NCBI GenBank assembly: GCA_964443625.1
Contig: CAYUDM010000006.1
Coordinates: forward strand, 24,886 to 88,885
From: UBA8904 sp964443625
GTDB lineage: Bacteria; Desulfobacterota; Syntrophia; Syntrophales; Smithellaceae
Direction: 5' to 3'
Length of the DNA stretch: 64,000 nt
Positions within the stretch are counted from its first letter, which is position 1. Each line of letters starts with the position of its first letter. The notes under the pieces are model-generated. The model had not been told where the DNA came from. It was given only the letters and a program-made list of their open reading frames with translations, and did no database searches. A program made the position numbers and the translations under genes. Shown piece after piece: positions 1-8,393 of this stretch.

Positions 1-470
1 TTGCACGCCTGGATTTGAAATACCACTCGCCTGCCGCCGGACGATATGTTCAAGGCGATATTGCAGCCGGCGCCGTGTATTACACCAATTCAACGCATCT
101 GAACGTTTCGGCGGATGTCGGACCGCTTGCGCGGGTTGAGACGGAAGGATGTTATCACCCGCTGCTCGAAGGCGAAGTGGTCACGCATCTGCAGGTGGGA
201 AAGACCCTCCCGGAACCGGCGCACCTTAGCCGTTTTATTCGGCAGGTCTTCGACACGACGCAAAACCGCCAGATTGATTTTCTGCCGGAGTTTACTTCCT
301 GCCTGGCCTGCGGCAAAACCGCGCCGGGGCTTTCCGACGCCTGTTCGATCTGCGGATCAACTGACGTCGAGGGCATTGCGCGCCTGACCAAGTATTACAG
401 CAAGATTTCCGGATGGAACAAAGGCAAACTCGCCGAGTTGCACAACCGCAAAATTCACCGTACTTTCTAG
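1..470 (+). CDS. nrdD: anaerobic ribonucleoside-triphosphate reductase, C-terminal end (partial)
   Basis: The reading frame is already open at base 3, so this is the 3' end of a longer gene. The last ~155 codons carry the class III reductase C-terminus: a zinc ribbon with two CxxC pairs (CLACGK near residue 95, CSICGS near residue 111), followed by the YYSKISGWNKGKLAEL stretch, where the glycyl-radical glycine is the one in SGWN. The enzyme makes deoxynucleoside triphosphates without oxygen, so the host grows anaerobically. The regulator NrdR is encoded separately at about 31.5 kb. The upstream half and promoter are outside the window. Bases 471-652, up to the convergent ubiE stop, hold no convincing gene. 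Confidence 0.93.
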   Translation, partial: ARLDLKYHSPAAGRYVQGDIAAGAVYYTNSTHLNVSADVGPLARVETEGCYHPLLEGEVVTHLQVGKTLPEPAHLSRFIRQVFDTTQNRQIDFLPEFTSCLACGKTAPGLSDACSICGSTDVEGIARLTKYYSKISGWNKGKLAELHNRKIHRTF

Positions 471-652
471 CGTCAGATACAAATGAAGACATCTGCATCG
501 GCGTGGCCAATGTCCCGAAGGGCGCTGTCATTGAAAATCCGGCTGCGCTCGGTATCGCTTTGTCTTTACAGGATGACAAGGGGATATCGCGGGCGCTATG
601 GTACCTGCCGAGTGGACGCGCTTTAGGCTTTAGGATTTTTGATCGCCGGACT

Positions 653-1408
653 TTACGCTTGTGTCTTTTTCCCGATATGCAGCCAGGTGATGCCGAAACT
701 CAGGGAATATTTTTCAATATCAACCATGCCCGCCTGCTCCATCATCTGCGCGAATTCATCCGGGGAGGGGAAGTTGACGATGGAGTCCGCCAGGTAGGAG
801 TAAGCCGCGGGATTTCGAGAAAACAGCTTTCCGAAAAGCGGCAGCAGATAATGTAAATAAAAGCGGTAAAGCAGGCGGAAGAAACCATTCTCAACGAGTG
901 TCATTTCAAGAACCATGACCTGACCGCCCGGCGCCGTGACGCGCAGCATTTCCGAAAGCGCGCGCTTTCTGTCGGGAATGTTGCGGATGCCGAAGGCGAT
1001 TCCGGTTACGTCAAAGGAGTTGTCGGCGAAAGCAAGATTCAGGGCGTCGCCCTCACGAATTTCAATGCGACGGGTAAGATTCCGCTTTTGCAGCTTGGCT
1101 TTCGCCGCGGTGACCATCGCCGGAACAAAATCAATCCCCGTCACGGATATTTCCGGATGCTTTTCGGCTGCCGCGATAGAAAGATCACCTGTGCCGCAGG
1201 CGACATCCAGATAGCTGCGGGTGTTGAAAAAGCGCATTTTCTTAGCAGCAAAATTTCGCCAGGCCACATCGCGCCTGAAGCTCATCAGCCGGTTTAAAAA
1301 ATCGTACTTTCCCGTGATGGTCGAGAAAATCTCCTTGACCACGCCTACGCGTTGCGCGTCGGTGATATTCTTGAGTTCGGGATATTTTTCAGGCACGGGT
1401 CTTTTCAC
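653..1408 (-). CDS. ubiE: demethylmenaquinone/2-methoxy-benzoquinol methyltransferase (UbiE/MenG)
   Basis: This 251-residue SAM-dependent class I methyltransferase should perform the C-methylation step of menaquinone (and/or ubiquinone) synthesis in the cytoplasm. Evidence is the opening FSTITGKYDFLNRLMS pattern typical of UbiE/MenG, the SAM-binding motif DVACGTGDLS near residues 68-77, the FGIRNIPDR segment and the C-terminal GITWLHIGKK. Length is normal for the family. It stands alone, convergent with the nrdD tail. In an anaerobe menaquinone is the more likely product; this is inference. Confidence 0.93.
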   Translation of the reverse strand: MKRPVPEKYPELKNITDAQRVGVVKEIFSTITGKYDFLNRLMSFRRDVAWRNFAAKKMRFFNTRSYLDVACGTGDLSIAAAEKHPEISVTGIDFVPAMVTAAKAKLQKRNLTRRIEIREGDALNLAFADNSFDVTGIAFGIRNIPDRKRALSEMLRVTAPGGQVMVLEMTLVENGFFRLLYRFYLHYLLPLFGKLFSRNPAAYSYLADSIVNFPSPDEFAQMMEQAGMVDIEKYSLSFGITWLHIGKKTQA

Positions 1409-1478
1409 GGCATTACTTTCGGATTCCTTATGTTGCCGCGGCTTTATCAGTCCTGAAAAGGAAAAGCAATCAAAAATG

Positions 1479-1512
1479 AACCGCCGCCCCTCATCCGGGA
1501 CGGCGGTTTTTG
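1479..1512 (-). terminator. hairpin terminator downstream of hsp20 operon
   Basis: An 8-bp perfect stem (AACCGCCG 1479-1486 with CGGCGGTT 1501-1508) around a C/G-rich loop. On the minus strand the stem is followed within three bases by a T run, so it would end the hsp20 transcript; it also has a T run on the plus side. Confidence 0.7.
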
Positions 1513-1521
1513 CTCTTTGGC

Positions 1522-2016
1522 TTACGCCGTTTTGACGGGAACTTTGGTCCCTTGCGCTTTTGCCGACAGGCTTTTCGGAACGGATACCTTTAATACACCG
1601 TTTTTAAAATTTGCCTGAACCTTGTCCGCATCGGCTTCCATGCCCAGCGGAATGACACGATTGAAAGAACCGTAGGACCGTTCCATATAGTAGTAATTCT
1701 TCCCCTTGTCTTCCACCTCTTCTTTCTTTTCACCTCTGATTGTCACGGCGTTTCCGCTCACCGTCACTTCGATATCCTTTTCCTCCACCCCGGGTAATTC
1801 CGCACGAATGGTAAATTCCTTGTCGCTTTCTTTGACATCCACGGATGGAGAAAATCCTCCAAAGCCCACGCCTGCGAGACTTCCCGGCGGGGCGTCAAAA
1901 CCGGCAAAGAAGTCGTCGAAAACACGGTTCATCTGCCGCTGCAATGAATAGAAGGGATGATCATTATCTTTATCCGCCGGTCGCCTGACCGCGGGCAACA
2001 GATTTTTTATTTTCAT
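1522..2016 (-). CDS. small heat shock protein Hsp20 (copy 3 of 3)
   Basis: An alpha-crystallin/Hsp20-family holdase of about 164 residues that would bind unfolding proteins during stress and pass them to DnaK. The alpha-crystallin domain spans roughly residues 55-155, with PSVDVKESDKEF at its start, the AELPGV segment and the closing FKNGVLKVSVPK (the GVL signature). Three ATGs lie in tandem at the 5' end; the third (2016) is chosen because the AGGAGG ribosome site then sits 8 bases away, whereas the first at 2022 leaves only 2. It is the last gene of a run of three related but clearly non-identical hsp20 genes. Confidence 0.92.
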   Translation of the reverse strand: MKIKNLLPAVRRPADKDNDHPFYSLQRQMNRVFDDFFAGFDAPPGSLAGVGFGGFSPSVDVKESDKEFTIRAELPGVEEKDIEVTVSGNAVTIRGEKKEEVEDKGKNYYYMERSYGSFNRVIPLGMEADADKVQANFKNGVLKVSVPKSLSAKAQGTKVPVKTA

Positions 2017-2105
2017 CATCATATCCTCCTTAGCTTTCCCGCCCGCAGGCGGGATTTTCTTCTCTGATCCGGACCTTTCAAATGGGTCCCTGAACCTGGA
2101 TCTTT

Positions 2106-2498
2106 TTACGCCGCCTGGATGTTGATTTTCCGAGGCTTGACCTGCTCGGCTTTCGGCAACTCCAGACGCAAAACGCCGTTTTTAACCGTAGCGACAATCT
2201 TGTCACGGTCGATCTCATCCGACAGCGTGAAGACGCGCTCATAATCACCGATTTCATATTCAGAATACATGAGCGCGGCTTTTTCGATCCGGCCGTTTTC
2301 CACGCGACCGCTGATCGTCAGAATGTTTTTCTCAAGTTCGATGTCCACCGTTTTTTCATCTACACCCGGCATATCCGCAATCAGATACAAGGCGTCTTTA
2401 TTTTCGTAAATATCCACACGGGGCACAAACGTCTTGACATTGCGAACGCGTTCCGCCGCCGATACATTTTCGGTTTTTTGCATATCTTTTTCCATCAT
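2106..2498 (-). CDS. small heat shock protein Hsp20 (copy 2 of 3)
   Basis: A 130-residue Hsp20 holdase. The alpha-crystallin domain begins at PRVDIYENKDALY and ends at VKNGVLRLELPK, with the ADMPGV segment between. The N-terminal arm is short compared with its two neighbours. The ATG at 2498 follows AAGGAGGT by about 8 bases, an excellent ribosome site. It lies 18 bases after the upstream hsp20 gene, so they are surely co-transcribed. Confidence 0.92.
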   Translation of the reverse strand: MMEKDMQKTENVSAAERVRNVKTFVPRVDIYENKDALYLIADMPGVDEKTVDIELEKNILTISGRVENGRIEKAALMYSEYEIGDYERVFTLSDEIDRDKIVATVKNGVLRLELPKAEQVKPRKINIQAA

Positions 2499-2516
2499 GG
2501 GTTTGGACCTCCTTCC

Positions 2517-2954
2517 TTATTTGATCTGAATTTTTTTGGGCAACTCTTCCTTGAGCCTGGGCAAGGTAATCGTCAGCACGCCTTTTTCGTAGCGCGCCTC
2601 GACGTTTTGAGACTCAACCGCGAAAGGCAACTGAAGGGTCCGCTTGAAACCGCCGGACATCCGCTCCTGACGCAAGTAGGTCTCACCTTTTTTAAATTCA
2701 TCCACGACCGCCGCCCCGGCAATGGTTAGAAGATCGCCGGACACGGATACATCCATCTTTTCCGGATCAATTCCCGGAACTTCCGCCGTCACAACGGCGG
2801 CGCCGTCTTTTTCCCAAATGTTCACCGCGGGAAAATCAGCCGGTTCCCTTCTCCCGGCATTGGAAAAAAGCCGATTCATTTCGCGTTGCAGCTCGAAAAT
2901 TTCGGGCATTGCATCCGAAAATTTTCTAAACCTCCATAACGTTGGACTGAACAT
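2517..2954 (-). CDS. small heat shock protein Hsp20 (copy 1 of 3)
   Basis: First gene of the hsp20 operon, 145 residues. The alpha-crystallin domain starts at PAVNIWEKDGAAVV and includes AEVPGI and EKGVLTITLPR. Starting at 2954 (MFSPTLWRF) places AAGGAGG 7 bases upstream; the upstream in-frame start at 2990 has no ribosome site and would put AAGGAGG inside the gene. A sigma70-like promoter lies at 3024-3051. Confidence 0.92.
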   Translation of the reverse strand: MFSPTLWRFRKFSDAMPEIFELQREMNRLFSNAGRREPADFPAVNIWEKDGAAVVTAEVPGIDPEKMDVSVSGDLLTIAGAAVVDEFKKGETYLRQERMSGGFKRTLQLPFAVESQNVEARYEKGVLTITLPRLKEELPKKIQIK

Positions 2955-3023
2955 AAACTTTCCTCCTTTCAAATAAATATTTGTAAGCATTTGCTCTTAT
3001 TGTGTTTTTTGCTTTTCAAGGCA

Positions 3024-3051
3024 AATATATGTCTGAAAACTTTCTTGTCAA
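3024..3051 (-). promoter_or_regulatory. sigma70-like promoter of the hsp20 operon
   Basis: On the minus strand TTGACA (3046-3051), a 16-base spacer and TATATT (3024-3029). It lies about 70 bases upstream of the first hsp20 start. No CIRCE inverted repeat is present, so HrcA control is not supported from sequence. Confidence 0.65.
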
Positions 3052-3135
3052 GTCCCGTCGGCGAGCACCCGAATGCGGGTTTTGAGGGTTTCATGCCGGG
3101 CGGATAAAAGACTTGCAAAAAGACCGCCACTTCCC

Positions 3136-3164
3136 TTGACACACCCCAGGCCCGTTCTTATATT
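3136..3164 (+). promoter_or_regulatory. sigma70-like promoter of gmhA-grpE-dnaK
   Basis: TTGACA (3136-3141), 17-base spacer, TATATT (3159-3164), about 54 bases before the gmhA start. Near-consensus -35 and spacing. It is divergent from the hsp20 promoter, so a shared regulator between them is possible. Confidence 0.7.
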
Positions 3165-3217
3165 AGCGACGTTTTAAGCAGCGGTTTTTAAAGGAACTAC
3201 GGGTTGAAAAGGGTGGA

Positions 3218-3802
3218 ATGAAAGATCAGATCGTCAAGATATTCCGTGAAAGCTGCCGTATCAAAGAGGCGTTTATCAACGATAACCTGGGCAGACTGGC
3301 CGAAGCGATTGAAGCGATCACGGCAGCGCTCAAGGCGGGAAACAAAATTTTGATTTTCGGCAACGGGGGCTCGGCGGCGGATGCGCAGCACATCGCAGCG
3401 GAATTCGTGAATCGTTTTATAATCGAACGACCACCGCTTCCAGCCATTGCCCTGACGACAGACACCTCGGTTCTGACGAGTATCGCCAATGATTACGATT
3501 TTTCGGAAATCTTCGCCAAGCAGGTTCGCGCGATGGGGCAAGCCGGCGACATCGCCTGGGGACTCAGCACCAGCGGACAGTCGCCCAATGTGCAAAAGGC
3601 GCTGGAGCTGGCCAAAAAAATGGGCCTGATCACGTTGGCGTTCACCGGAAAAGACGGCGGTCCGATCGCCCGCATCGCAGATTATTCTCTCAACGTCGCG
3701 TCGTCATCCACGGCCCGCATTCAGGAAACGCATATTACCGCGGGGCACGCGATTTGTGAATTGGTGGATATTAAACTTTTTCAGAAACCGGATCTGAAAT
3801 AA
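3218..3802 (+). CDS. gmhA: phosphoheptose (sedoheptulose-7-phosphate) isomerase
   Basis: A 194-residue single SIS-domain isomerase that would convert sedoheptulose 7-phosphate to D-glycero-D-manno-heptose 7-phosphate, the first step to the heptose of the LPS inner core. The FGNGGSAADAQHIAAEF signature (about residues 47-63), LSTSGQSPNV and the C-terminal QETHITAGHAICELV fit GmhA. DiaA, a replication regulator, has the same fold and cannot be fully excluded. It heads the operon with grpE and dnaK, a partnership that looks positional rather than functional. Confidence 0.9.
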   Translation: MKDQIVKIFRESCRIKEAFINDNLGRLAEAIEAITAALKAGNKILIFGNGGSAADAQHIAAEFVNRFIIERPPLPAIALTTDTSVLTSIANDYDFSEIFAKQVRAMGQAGDIAWGLSTSGQSPNVQKALELAKKMGLITLAFTGKDGGPIARIADYSLNVASSSTARIQETHITAGHAICELVDIKLFQKPDLK

Positions 3803-3820
3803 GCATAGGCAGGAGTAGAA

Positions 3821-4396
3821 GTGAAAACGAAAAAAGAACAGACAACCCAAAAGACGCACGTCCCGATAAACGAAACCGCCACCCCGAATGAGAAGGCATT
3901 TCAATACACGGATGAGGAGCTTCAGTCTTTGCGCAATGCGCTTGAAGCCAAGGAAAAGGAAGCGCAGGATCATTACGACCGCTATATCAGAACCGCAGCC
4001 GAGCTCGATAATTACCGCAAGCGCGCGGCGCGAGAAAAAGCGGACACGGTCAAGTACGGCAAGGAGGATGTCATTAAAGACATTCTGCCGTTTCTGGACA
4101 GCCTGGACCGAGCGCTGGAACATGGTGACGCGGGCGACGCGCAATCTTTTAAAGACGGCATCGCGCTCATTCAGGATCAGTTACTGTGCTGCCTGAAAAA
4201 GCACGGCGTTGAACGGATTGAAAGTGTGGGAACAAATTTTGATCCGAACTTTCATGAAGCGCTAATGCAGGTGGACAGCCGGGAACATTCGGACAATCAA
4301 GTCGTTTCGGAAATGGAAAAGGGGTATCTGCTCAACGGCAGGCTGATTCGGCCCTCGCGGGTCTGCGTGTGCAAAAAAGACTCCCCGCAATCATAA
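3821..4396 (+). CDS. grpE: nucleotide exchange factor GrpE
   Basis: A 191-residue GrpE that releases ADP from DnaK. The N-terminal charged, low-complexity arm leads into a long coiled coil, then the AELDNYRKRAAREK motif (about residues 65-78) and the beta domain with FDPNFHEALMQV. The start is GTG at 3821, supported by AGGAG six bases upstream. It sits 18 bases after gmhA and 43 bases before dnaK. Confidence 0.95.
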   Translation: MKTKKEQTTQKTHVPINETATPNEKAFQYTDEELQSLRNALEAKEKEAQDHYDRYIRTAAELDNYRKRAAREKADTVKYGKEDVIKDILPFLDSLDRALEHGDAGDAQSFKDGIALIQDQLLCCLKKHGVERIESVGTNFDPNFHEALMQVDSREHSDNQVVSEMEKGYLLNGRLIRPSRVCVCKKDSPQS

Positions 4397-4439
4397 ATAT
4401 AAAAACAATGAGGTTAATGGAGACGAAGGAGGAACAATT

Positions 4440-6356
4440 ATGGGAAAAATCATAGGAATTGACCTGGGAACAACAAACTCATGCGTAGCGATCATGGAAG
4501 GGGGAGACCCGGTCGTCATCGCCAATCAGGAAGGCAACCGAACCACGCCGTCGGTCGTCGCAATCACGGAAAGCGAAGAACGCTTGGTGGGACAGGTCGC
4601 CAGAAGGCAGGCGATCACCAACTCGGAAAATACCGTTTACGCCGTGAAACGGCTGATCGGCCGCAAATATAATTCCAAAGAAGTGCAGTACGACGTAAAA
4701 ATATCGCCCTATAAAATCACGGAAGCGGGCAACGGCGACGCACAGGTGACGGTTCGCGGCAAGAACTATTCGCCGGCCGAAATTTCGGCAATGATTCTCA
4801 CCAAAATGAGACAGACCGCCGAAGATTACCTGGGTGAAAAAGTGAACGACGCCGTCATCACCGTGCCGGCTTACTTCAACGATTCACAGCGCCAGGCCAC
4901 CAAGGATGCAGGACGCATCTCGGGGTTGAACGTTTTGAGGATCATCAACGAACCGACCGCGGCCGCGCTCGCCTACGGTCTGGATAAAAAGAAGGATGAA
5001 AAAATCGCCGTGTTCGACCTGGGCGGCGGAACCTTTGATATTTCAATTCTGGAGCTCGGCGACGGCGTGTTTGAGGTGAAATCCACCAACGGCGACACGC
5101 ACCTGGGTGGCGAAGATTTCGATCAGCGCGTGATGGATTATCTGGTGGGCGAATTCAAGAAAGATCAGGGCATCGATCTCAGAAGCGACAAGATGGCTCT
5201 TCAGCGTCTGAAAGAAGCGGCGGAAAAAGCCAAGATGGAGCTATCCACCACCATGGAGACGGACATCAATCTGCCGTTTATTACCGCGGACGCGTCCGGC
5301 CCCAAGCACATGAACATTAAGCTGACCCGCGCGAAACTCGAATCACTGGTCGAGGAGCTGATCGACAAAGTCACAGGCCCCTGCCAGACGGCACTGAAAG
5401 ACGCGGGCCTTGCCGCCAGGGACATCGACGAAGTGATCCTGGTGGGCGGCATGACCCGTATGCCGCGCGTGCAGCAGAAGGTCAAGGAAATCTTCGGCAA
5501 AGATCCGCACAAGGGCGTCAACCCTGATGAAGTCGTCGCAGTCGGCGCAGCCATCCAGGGCGGTGTTCTGTCGGGAGACGTCAAAGACGTTCTGCTTCTG
5601 GATGTGACACCTCTGTCTCTGGGAATTGAAACGTTGGGCGGCGTGATGACGCGCCTCATCGAGAAGAATACGACGATTCCGACCAAGAAAAGCCAGATCT
5701 TCTCAACGGCGGCGGACAATCAGCCGGCGGTGAGTATTCATGTTCTGCAGGGCGAAAGGCAGATGGCGGCGGATAACCGCACCTTGGGACGCTTCGAGCT
5801 GGTGGGCATTCCACCCGCGCCGCGTGGTGTGCCGCAGATTGAAGTAGCCTTTGACATCGACGCCAACGGCATTGTCCACGTCCATGCGAAAGACCTGGGC
5901 ACGGGCAAGGAGCAGAGCATCAAGATCACGGCTTCCAGCGGATTGTCCGAGGAGGAAATCCAGAAACTGGTCCGCGACGCGGAGGCGCACGCCGAAGACG
6001 ACAAGCGCCGCAAGGAGCTGATTGAAGCTCGAAACCAGGCCGACTCGCTGGTTTATTCCGTTGAGAAGAACATCAAGGAGTTCGGTGACAAAGTCGATGC
6101 GGCCGAAAAAACGAAAATTGAAGAGGCGATCGCCCGAGTGAAGAAGGCCATCGAGGCCGACAACCTCGACGAAATCAAGAAGGCCCAGGATGAGCTGATG
6201 AATGTCTCGCACAAGCTGGCCGAAGCCATGTACGCCAAGACTGCGGGAGGCCCAGGCGGTCCGGATGCGTCGGCAGGCGCAGGCGGCGCTGAAAGCTCGT
6301 CGGGCAAAAAGGACGACGATGTGGTTGACGCGGATTTTGAAGAAGTAAAGAAATAG
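4440..6356 (+). CDS. dnaK: molecular chaperone DnaK (Hsp70)
   Basis: Full-length 638-residue Hsp70. The ATPase domain begins IGIDLGTTNSCVA and has the second signature FDLGGGTFDIS and the third VILVGGMTRMPRVQ. The interdomain linker DVLLLDVTPLSLG precedes the substrate-binding domain, and the C-terminal tail is Gly/Ala-rich and ends DADFEEVKK. The GGAGGAACAATTATG context gives a clear start. No dnaJ or hrcA follows; a strong terminator closes the operon. Confidence 0.98.
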   Translation: MGKIIGIDLGTTNSCVAIMEGGDPVVIANQEGNRTTPSVVAITESEERLVGQVARRQAITNSENTVYAVKRLIGRKYNSKEVQYDVKISPYKITEAGNGDAQVTVRGKNYSPAEISAMILTKMRQTAEDYLGEKVNDAVITVPAYFNDSQRQATKDAGRISGLNVLRIINEPTAAALAYGLDKKKDEKIAVFDLGGGTFDISILELGDGVFEVKSTNGDTHLGGEDFDQRVMDYLVGEFKKDQGIDLRSDKMALQRLKEAAEKAKMELSTTMETDINLPFITADASGPKHMNIKLTRAKLESLVEELIDKVTGPCQTALKDAGLAARDIDEVILVGGMTRMPRVQQKVKEIFGKDPHKGVNPDEVVAVGAAIQGGVLSGDVKDVLLLDVTPLSLGIETLGGVMTRLIEKNTTIPTKKSQIFSTAADNQPAVSIHVLQGERQMAADNRTLGRFELVGIPPAPRGVPQIEVAFDIDANGIVHVHAKDLGTGKEQSIKITASSGLSEEEIQKLVRDAEAHAEDDKRRKELIEARNQADSLVYSVEKNIKEFGDKVDAAEKTKIEEAIARVKKAIEADNLDEIKKAQDELMNVSHKLAEAMYAKTAGGPGGPDASAGAGGAESSSGKKDDDVVDADFEEVKK

Positions 6357-6365
6357 AAACGTTGC

Positions 6366-6407
6366 AAAAAGCCCGAAGCCGACTCTGAAGGCTTCGGGCT
6401 TTTTTTA
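6366..6407 (+). terminator. intrinsic terminator after dnaK
   Basis: Long perfect stem: AAAAAGCCCGAAGCC (6366-6380) pairs with GGCTTCGGGCTTTTT (from 6390), 9-base loop, followed by a T run. It ends the gmhA-grpE-dnaK transcript. Confidence 0.92.
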
Positions 6408-6446
6408 TCGACCCGATCGCAAAAATGGTCTAGACTTCAAGCCAAT

Positions 6447-7052
6447 ATGCAACCGCCGATAAAAATATTCTTTCTGAAATGGCCCGTCATTGTTCAATTC
6501 GTGATTTGCTGGTTGATGATGGCAACGTTTTCCGCAACCGCCGCCGACAAACAACCGACGCCGACCCTCCAGACCAAATGCCCGGAAATCCTGTTCCTGC
6601 CCGACAGGGATTTTTTCCCCGCCTTGACCGACGTCGTGGACCGCGCGACACGCGAAATTTTCATCTGCATGTTTTCCTTCAAAGCGGGTGTTCATTCCAA
6701 CAGCTATCCCGACCGTTTGGTCCGACATCTTGCCTCAGCCTCCCGTAGGGGTGTCCGCGTTGTGGTGATTCTGGAAAGCACGGGCCGCTCCGAGGACAGC
6801 CTCACGGCACAGAATCTCAAAACGAAAGAACTGCTGGAAAAAATCGGCGCGGCGGTCTATATGGATTCTCCTAAAAAGACAACGCACACGAAAATGATCG
6901 TGGTCGATGGACGACACGTGTTTTTGGGCAGTCACAATTTTACGTCCTCCGGGCTGAAGCATAACCATGAAGTATCCGTCCTGATCCGGGATGAGGCCAT
7001 GGCCCAAGCCGTTCGTCGCTACATGCTTAAAATCATTGAGGAGGCTCCATGA
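6447..7052 (+). CDS. exported phospholipase D-like protein, single HKD motif
   Basis: A 201-residue protein with an N-terminal hydrophobic segment (about residues 8-30) ending near ATA, likely a signal peptide, and one HKD motif, HTKMIVVDG, with His147, followed by FLGSHNFTSSGL. Single-HKD members of the family work as dimers; Nuc-type endonucleases and phospholipases share this layout, so the substrate is unknown. Its stop overlaps the start of the next gene (ATGA), so the two are translated together. Confidence 0.8.
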   Translation: MQPPIKIFFLKWPVIVQFVICWLMMATFSATAADKQPTPTLQTKCPEILFLPDRDFFPALTDVVDRATREIFICMFSFKAGVHSNSYPDRLVRHLASASRRGVRVVVILESTGRSEDSLTAQNLKTKELLEKIGAAVYMDSPKKTTHTKMIVVDGRHVFLGSHNFTSSGLKHNHEVSVLIRDEAMAQAVRRYMLKIIEEAP

Positions 7053-8356
7053 GAATTTATCGTTTCACCGCGCTTATTGCCGCTTTAACGGCCAGCCTGT
7101 TTCTTGGCGCCTGCGCGCAAATCCCGTTCATGCCGGAAAAGCCTCCACCCTCCATGTCCGCCGAAAAAGCGGTTGGGCCTTCGGCTCCACAAGAAACGCA
7201 AAGCGCGCCGCTGGAAGCCCCGGAGCCACCGCCACCTCCCGCAGCCCCTCTTCCAACGGTTGATCGCTTTGCGATAGGATGTCTGCTGCCTTTGTCCGGT
7301 CGCCACGCGGAAGAGGGGAATAAAGCGCTCGACGCCTTTTTGTTGTCGGCCGGAACGTTCAATCCTCACTTCTTGTCTCCCTGGAAATTGGTCGTTGAAG
7401 ACTCTAGAGAATCGGCATTATCGACTCGTGCGGCCATCGAGCGATTGGCGACAACCGGCAACGTCATGGCCATCCTTGCCGTGGCGGGAACGGCGGAGGC
7501 CCTCGAAGCCGCCGCGGAAGCCGACACCCGGCAAGTGCCGCTGATCCTGATCACCTCCCGTGAAGGCATTACTCAAAACCGAAAATATGTCTTTCAGCAC
7601 TTCCTGACACCGACTCAGCAGATTCGAGCGGTGGCCCGATATGCTATCGATCAGCTCAACGTGGCGGTTTTTTCCGTCCTCTACCCCGATGACGATTACG
7701 GAACGGAAATGACGGCCATTTTCCGCTCCGAGATACAAGCAGTCGGCGGCAAAATCGACAGAACTTTGCCCTACAGCAAAGCCCAGACAGACTTTTCCGA
7801 ACAGATCAACAAGGTCACCGGCGGACAGATCCAGAAAAACAAAGAAATGTATGCCCGGTCGGAGGAAATAAAGGTCAAGTTATCCCCGCCCTTTGAAGCG
7901 CTCTTCATTCCGGATTCACATTTTCGCGTTCGCATGCTCGCCTCGCAGTTAGCTTTCTACGATCTCAGGGACATCGCGCTTGTGGGAACCAGTCTGTGGC
8001 ATTCTCCGGATCTTCTGAACAGGGACGCGGAGTATCTTGAGGGAGCGGTGTTCGCCGACAGTTTTTCCATCAACAGCTATCTTCCGGAAGCCAATGACTT
8101 CATCGACATTTATTACGCGGAATACAGCCGCGAGCCAGGCAATCTCGAAGCGCTGGCCTATGACACAATGGAGATGACACTGCATATTCTCGAGGATCAA
8201 AACGTTCAGACACGCGACGACTTCATCAACGCCCTGTTAAAACTGGAAAACTACCGCGGCGCAACCGGCATGATCAGCTTTGGCGGAAATTCCGTGGCGC
8301 AAAAGACGCCTTTCATTTTGCGAATCCGCAACGGAAAAATCGTTCAGGTCAAATAA
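7049..8356 (+). CDS. lipoprotein with periplasmic-binding-protein fold (LppC/LpoA-like)
   Basis: A 435-residue lipoprotein. The lipobox LGAC puts the acylated cysteine at residue 22; a proline-rich linker (residues ~25-72) precedes a type 1 periplasmic-binding fold (FAIGCLLPLSGRHAEEGNKALDAF, later GMISFGGNSVAQKTPFILRI). Proteins of this kind include the outer-membrane activators of penicillin-binding proteins (LpoA/LppC) and branched-chain amino acid binding proteins; the lipid anchor and lack of permease genes favour the first. Overlaps the PLD-like gene by 4 bases. Confidence 0.75.
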   Translation: MRIYRFTALIAALTASLFLGACAQIPFMPEKPPPSMSAEKAVGPSAPQETQSAPLEAPEPPPPPAAPLPTVDRFAIGCLLPLSGRHAEEGNKALDAFLLSAGTFNPHFLSPWKLVVEDSRESALSTRAAIERLATTGNVMAILAVAGTAEALEAAAEADTRQVPLILITSREGITQNRKYVFQHFLTPTQQIRAVARYAIDQLNVAVFSVLYPDDDYGTEMTAIFRSEIQAVGGKIDRTLPYSKAQTDFSEQINKVTGGQIQKNKEMYARSEEIKVKLSPPFEALFIPDSHFRVRMLASQLAFYDLRDIALVGTSLWHSPDLLNRDAEYLEGAVFADSFSINSYLPEANDFIDIYYAEYSREPGNLEALAYDTMEMTLHILEDQNVQTRDDFINALLKLENYRGATGMISFGGNSVAQKTPFILRIRNGKIVQVK

Positions 8357-8393
8357 AGACAGGTTTTCAACTCCAGGATTAAAGCAGGCGTTT

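Noticed and set aside
413..856. Open frame on the plus strand, 147 codons
   Set aside because: It overlaps the nrdD end and runs antisense to ubiE; no family features.
2955..3217. CIRCE (HrcA) element
   Set aside because: No TTAGCACTC/GAGTGCTAA dyad is present in the intergenic region.
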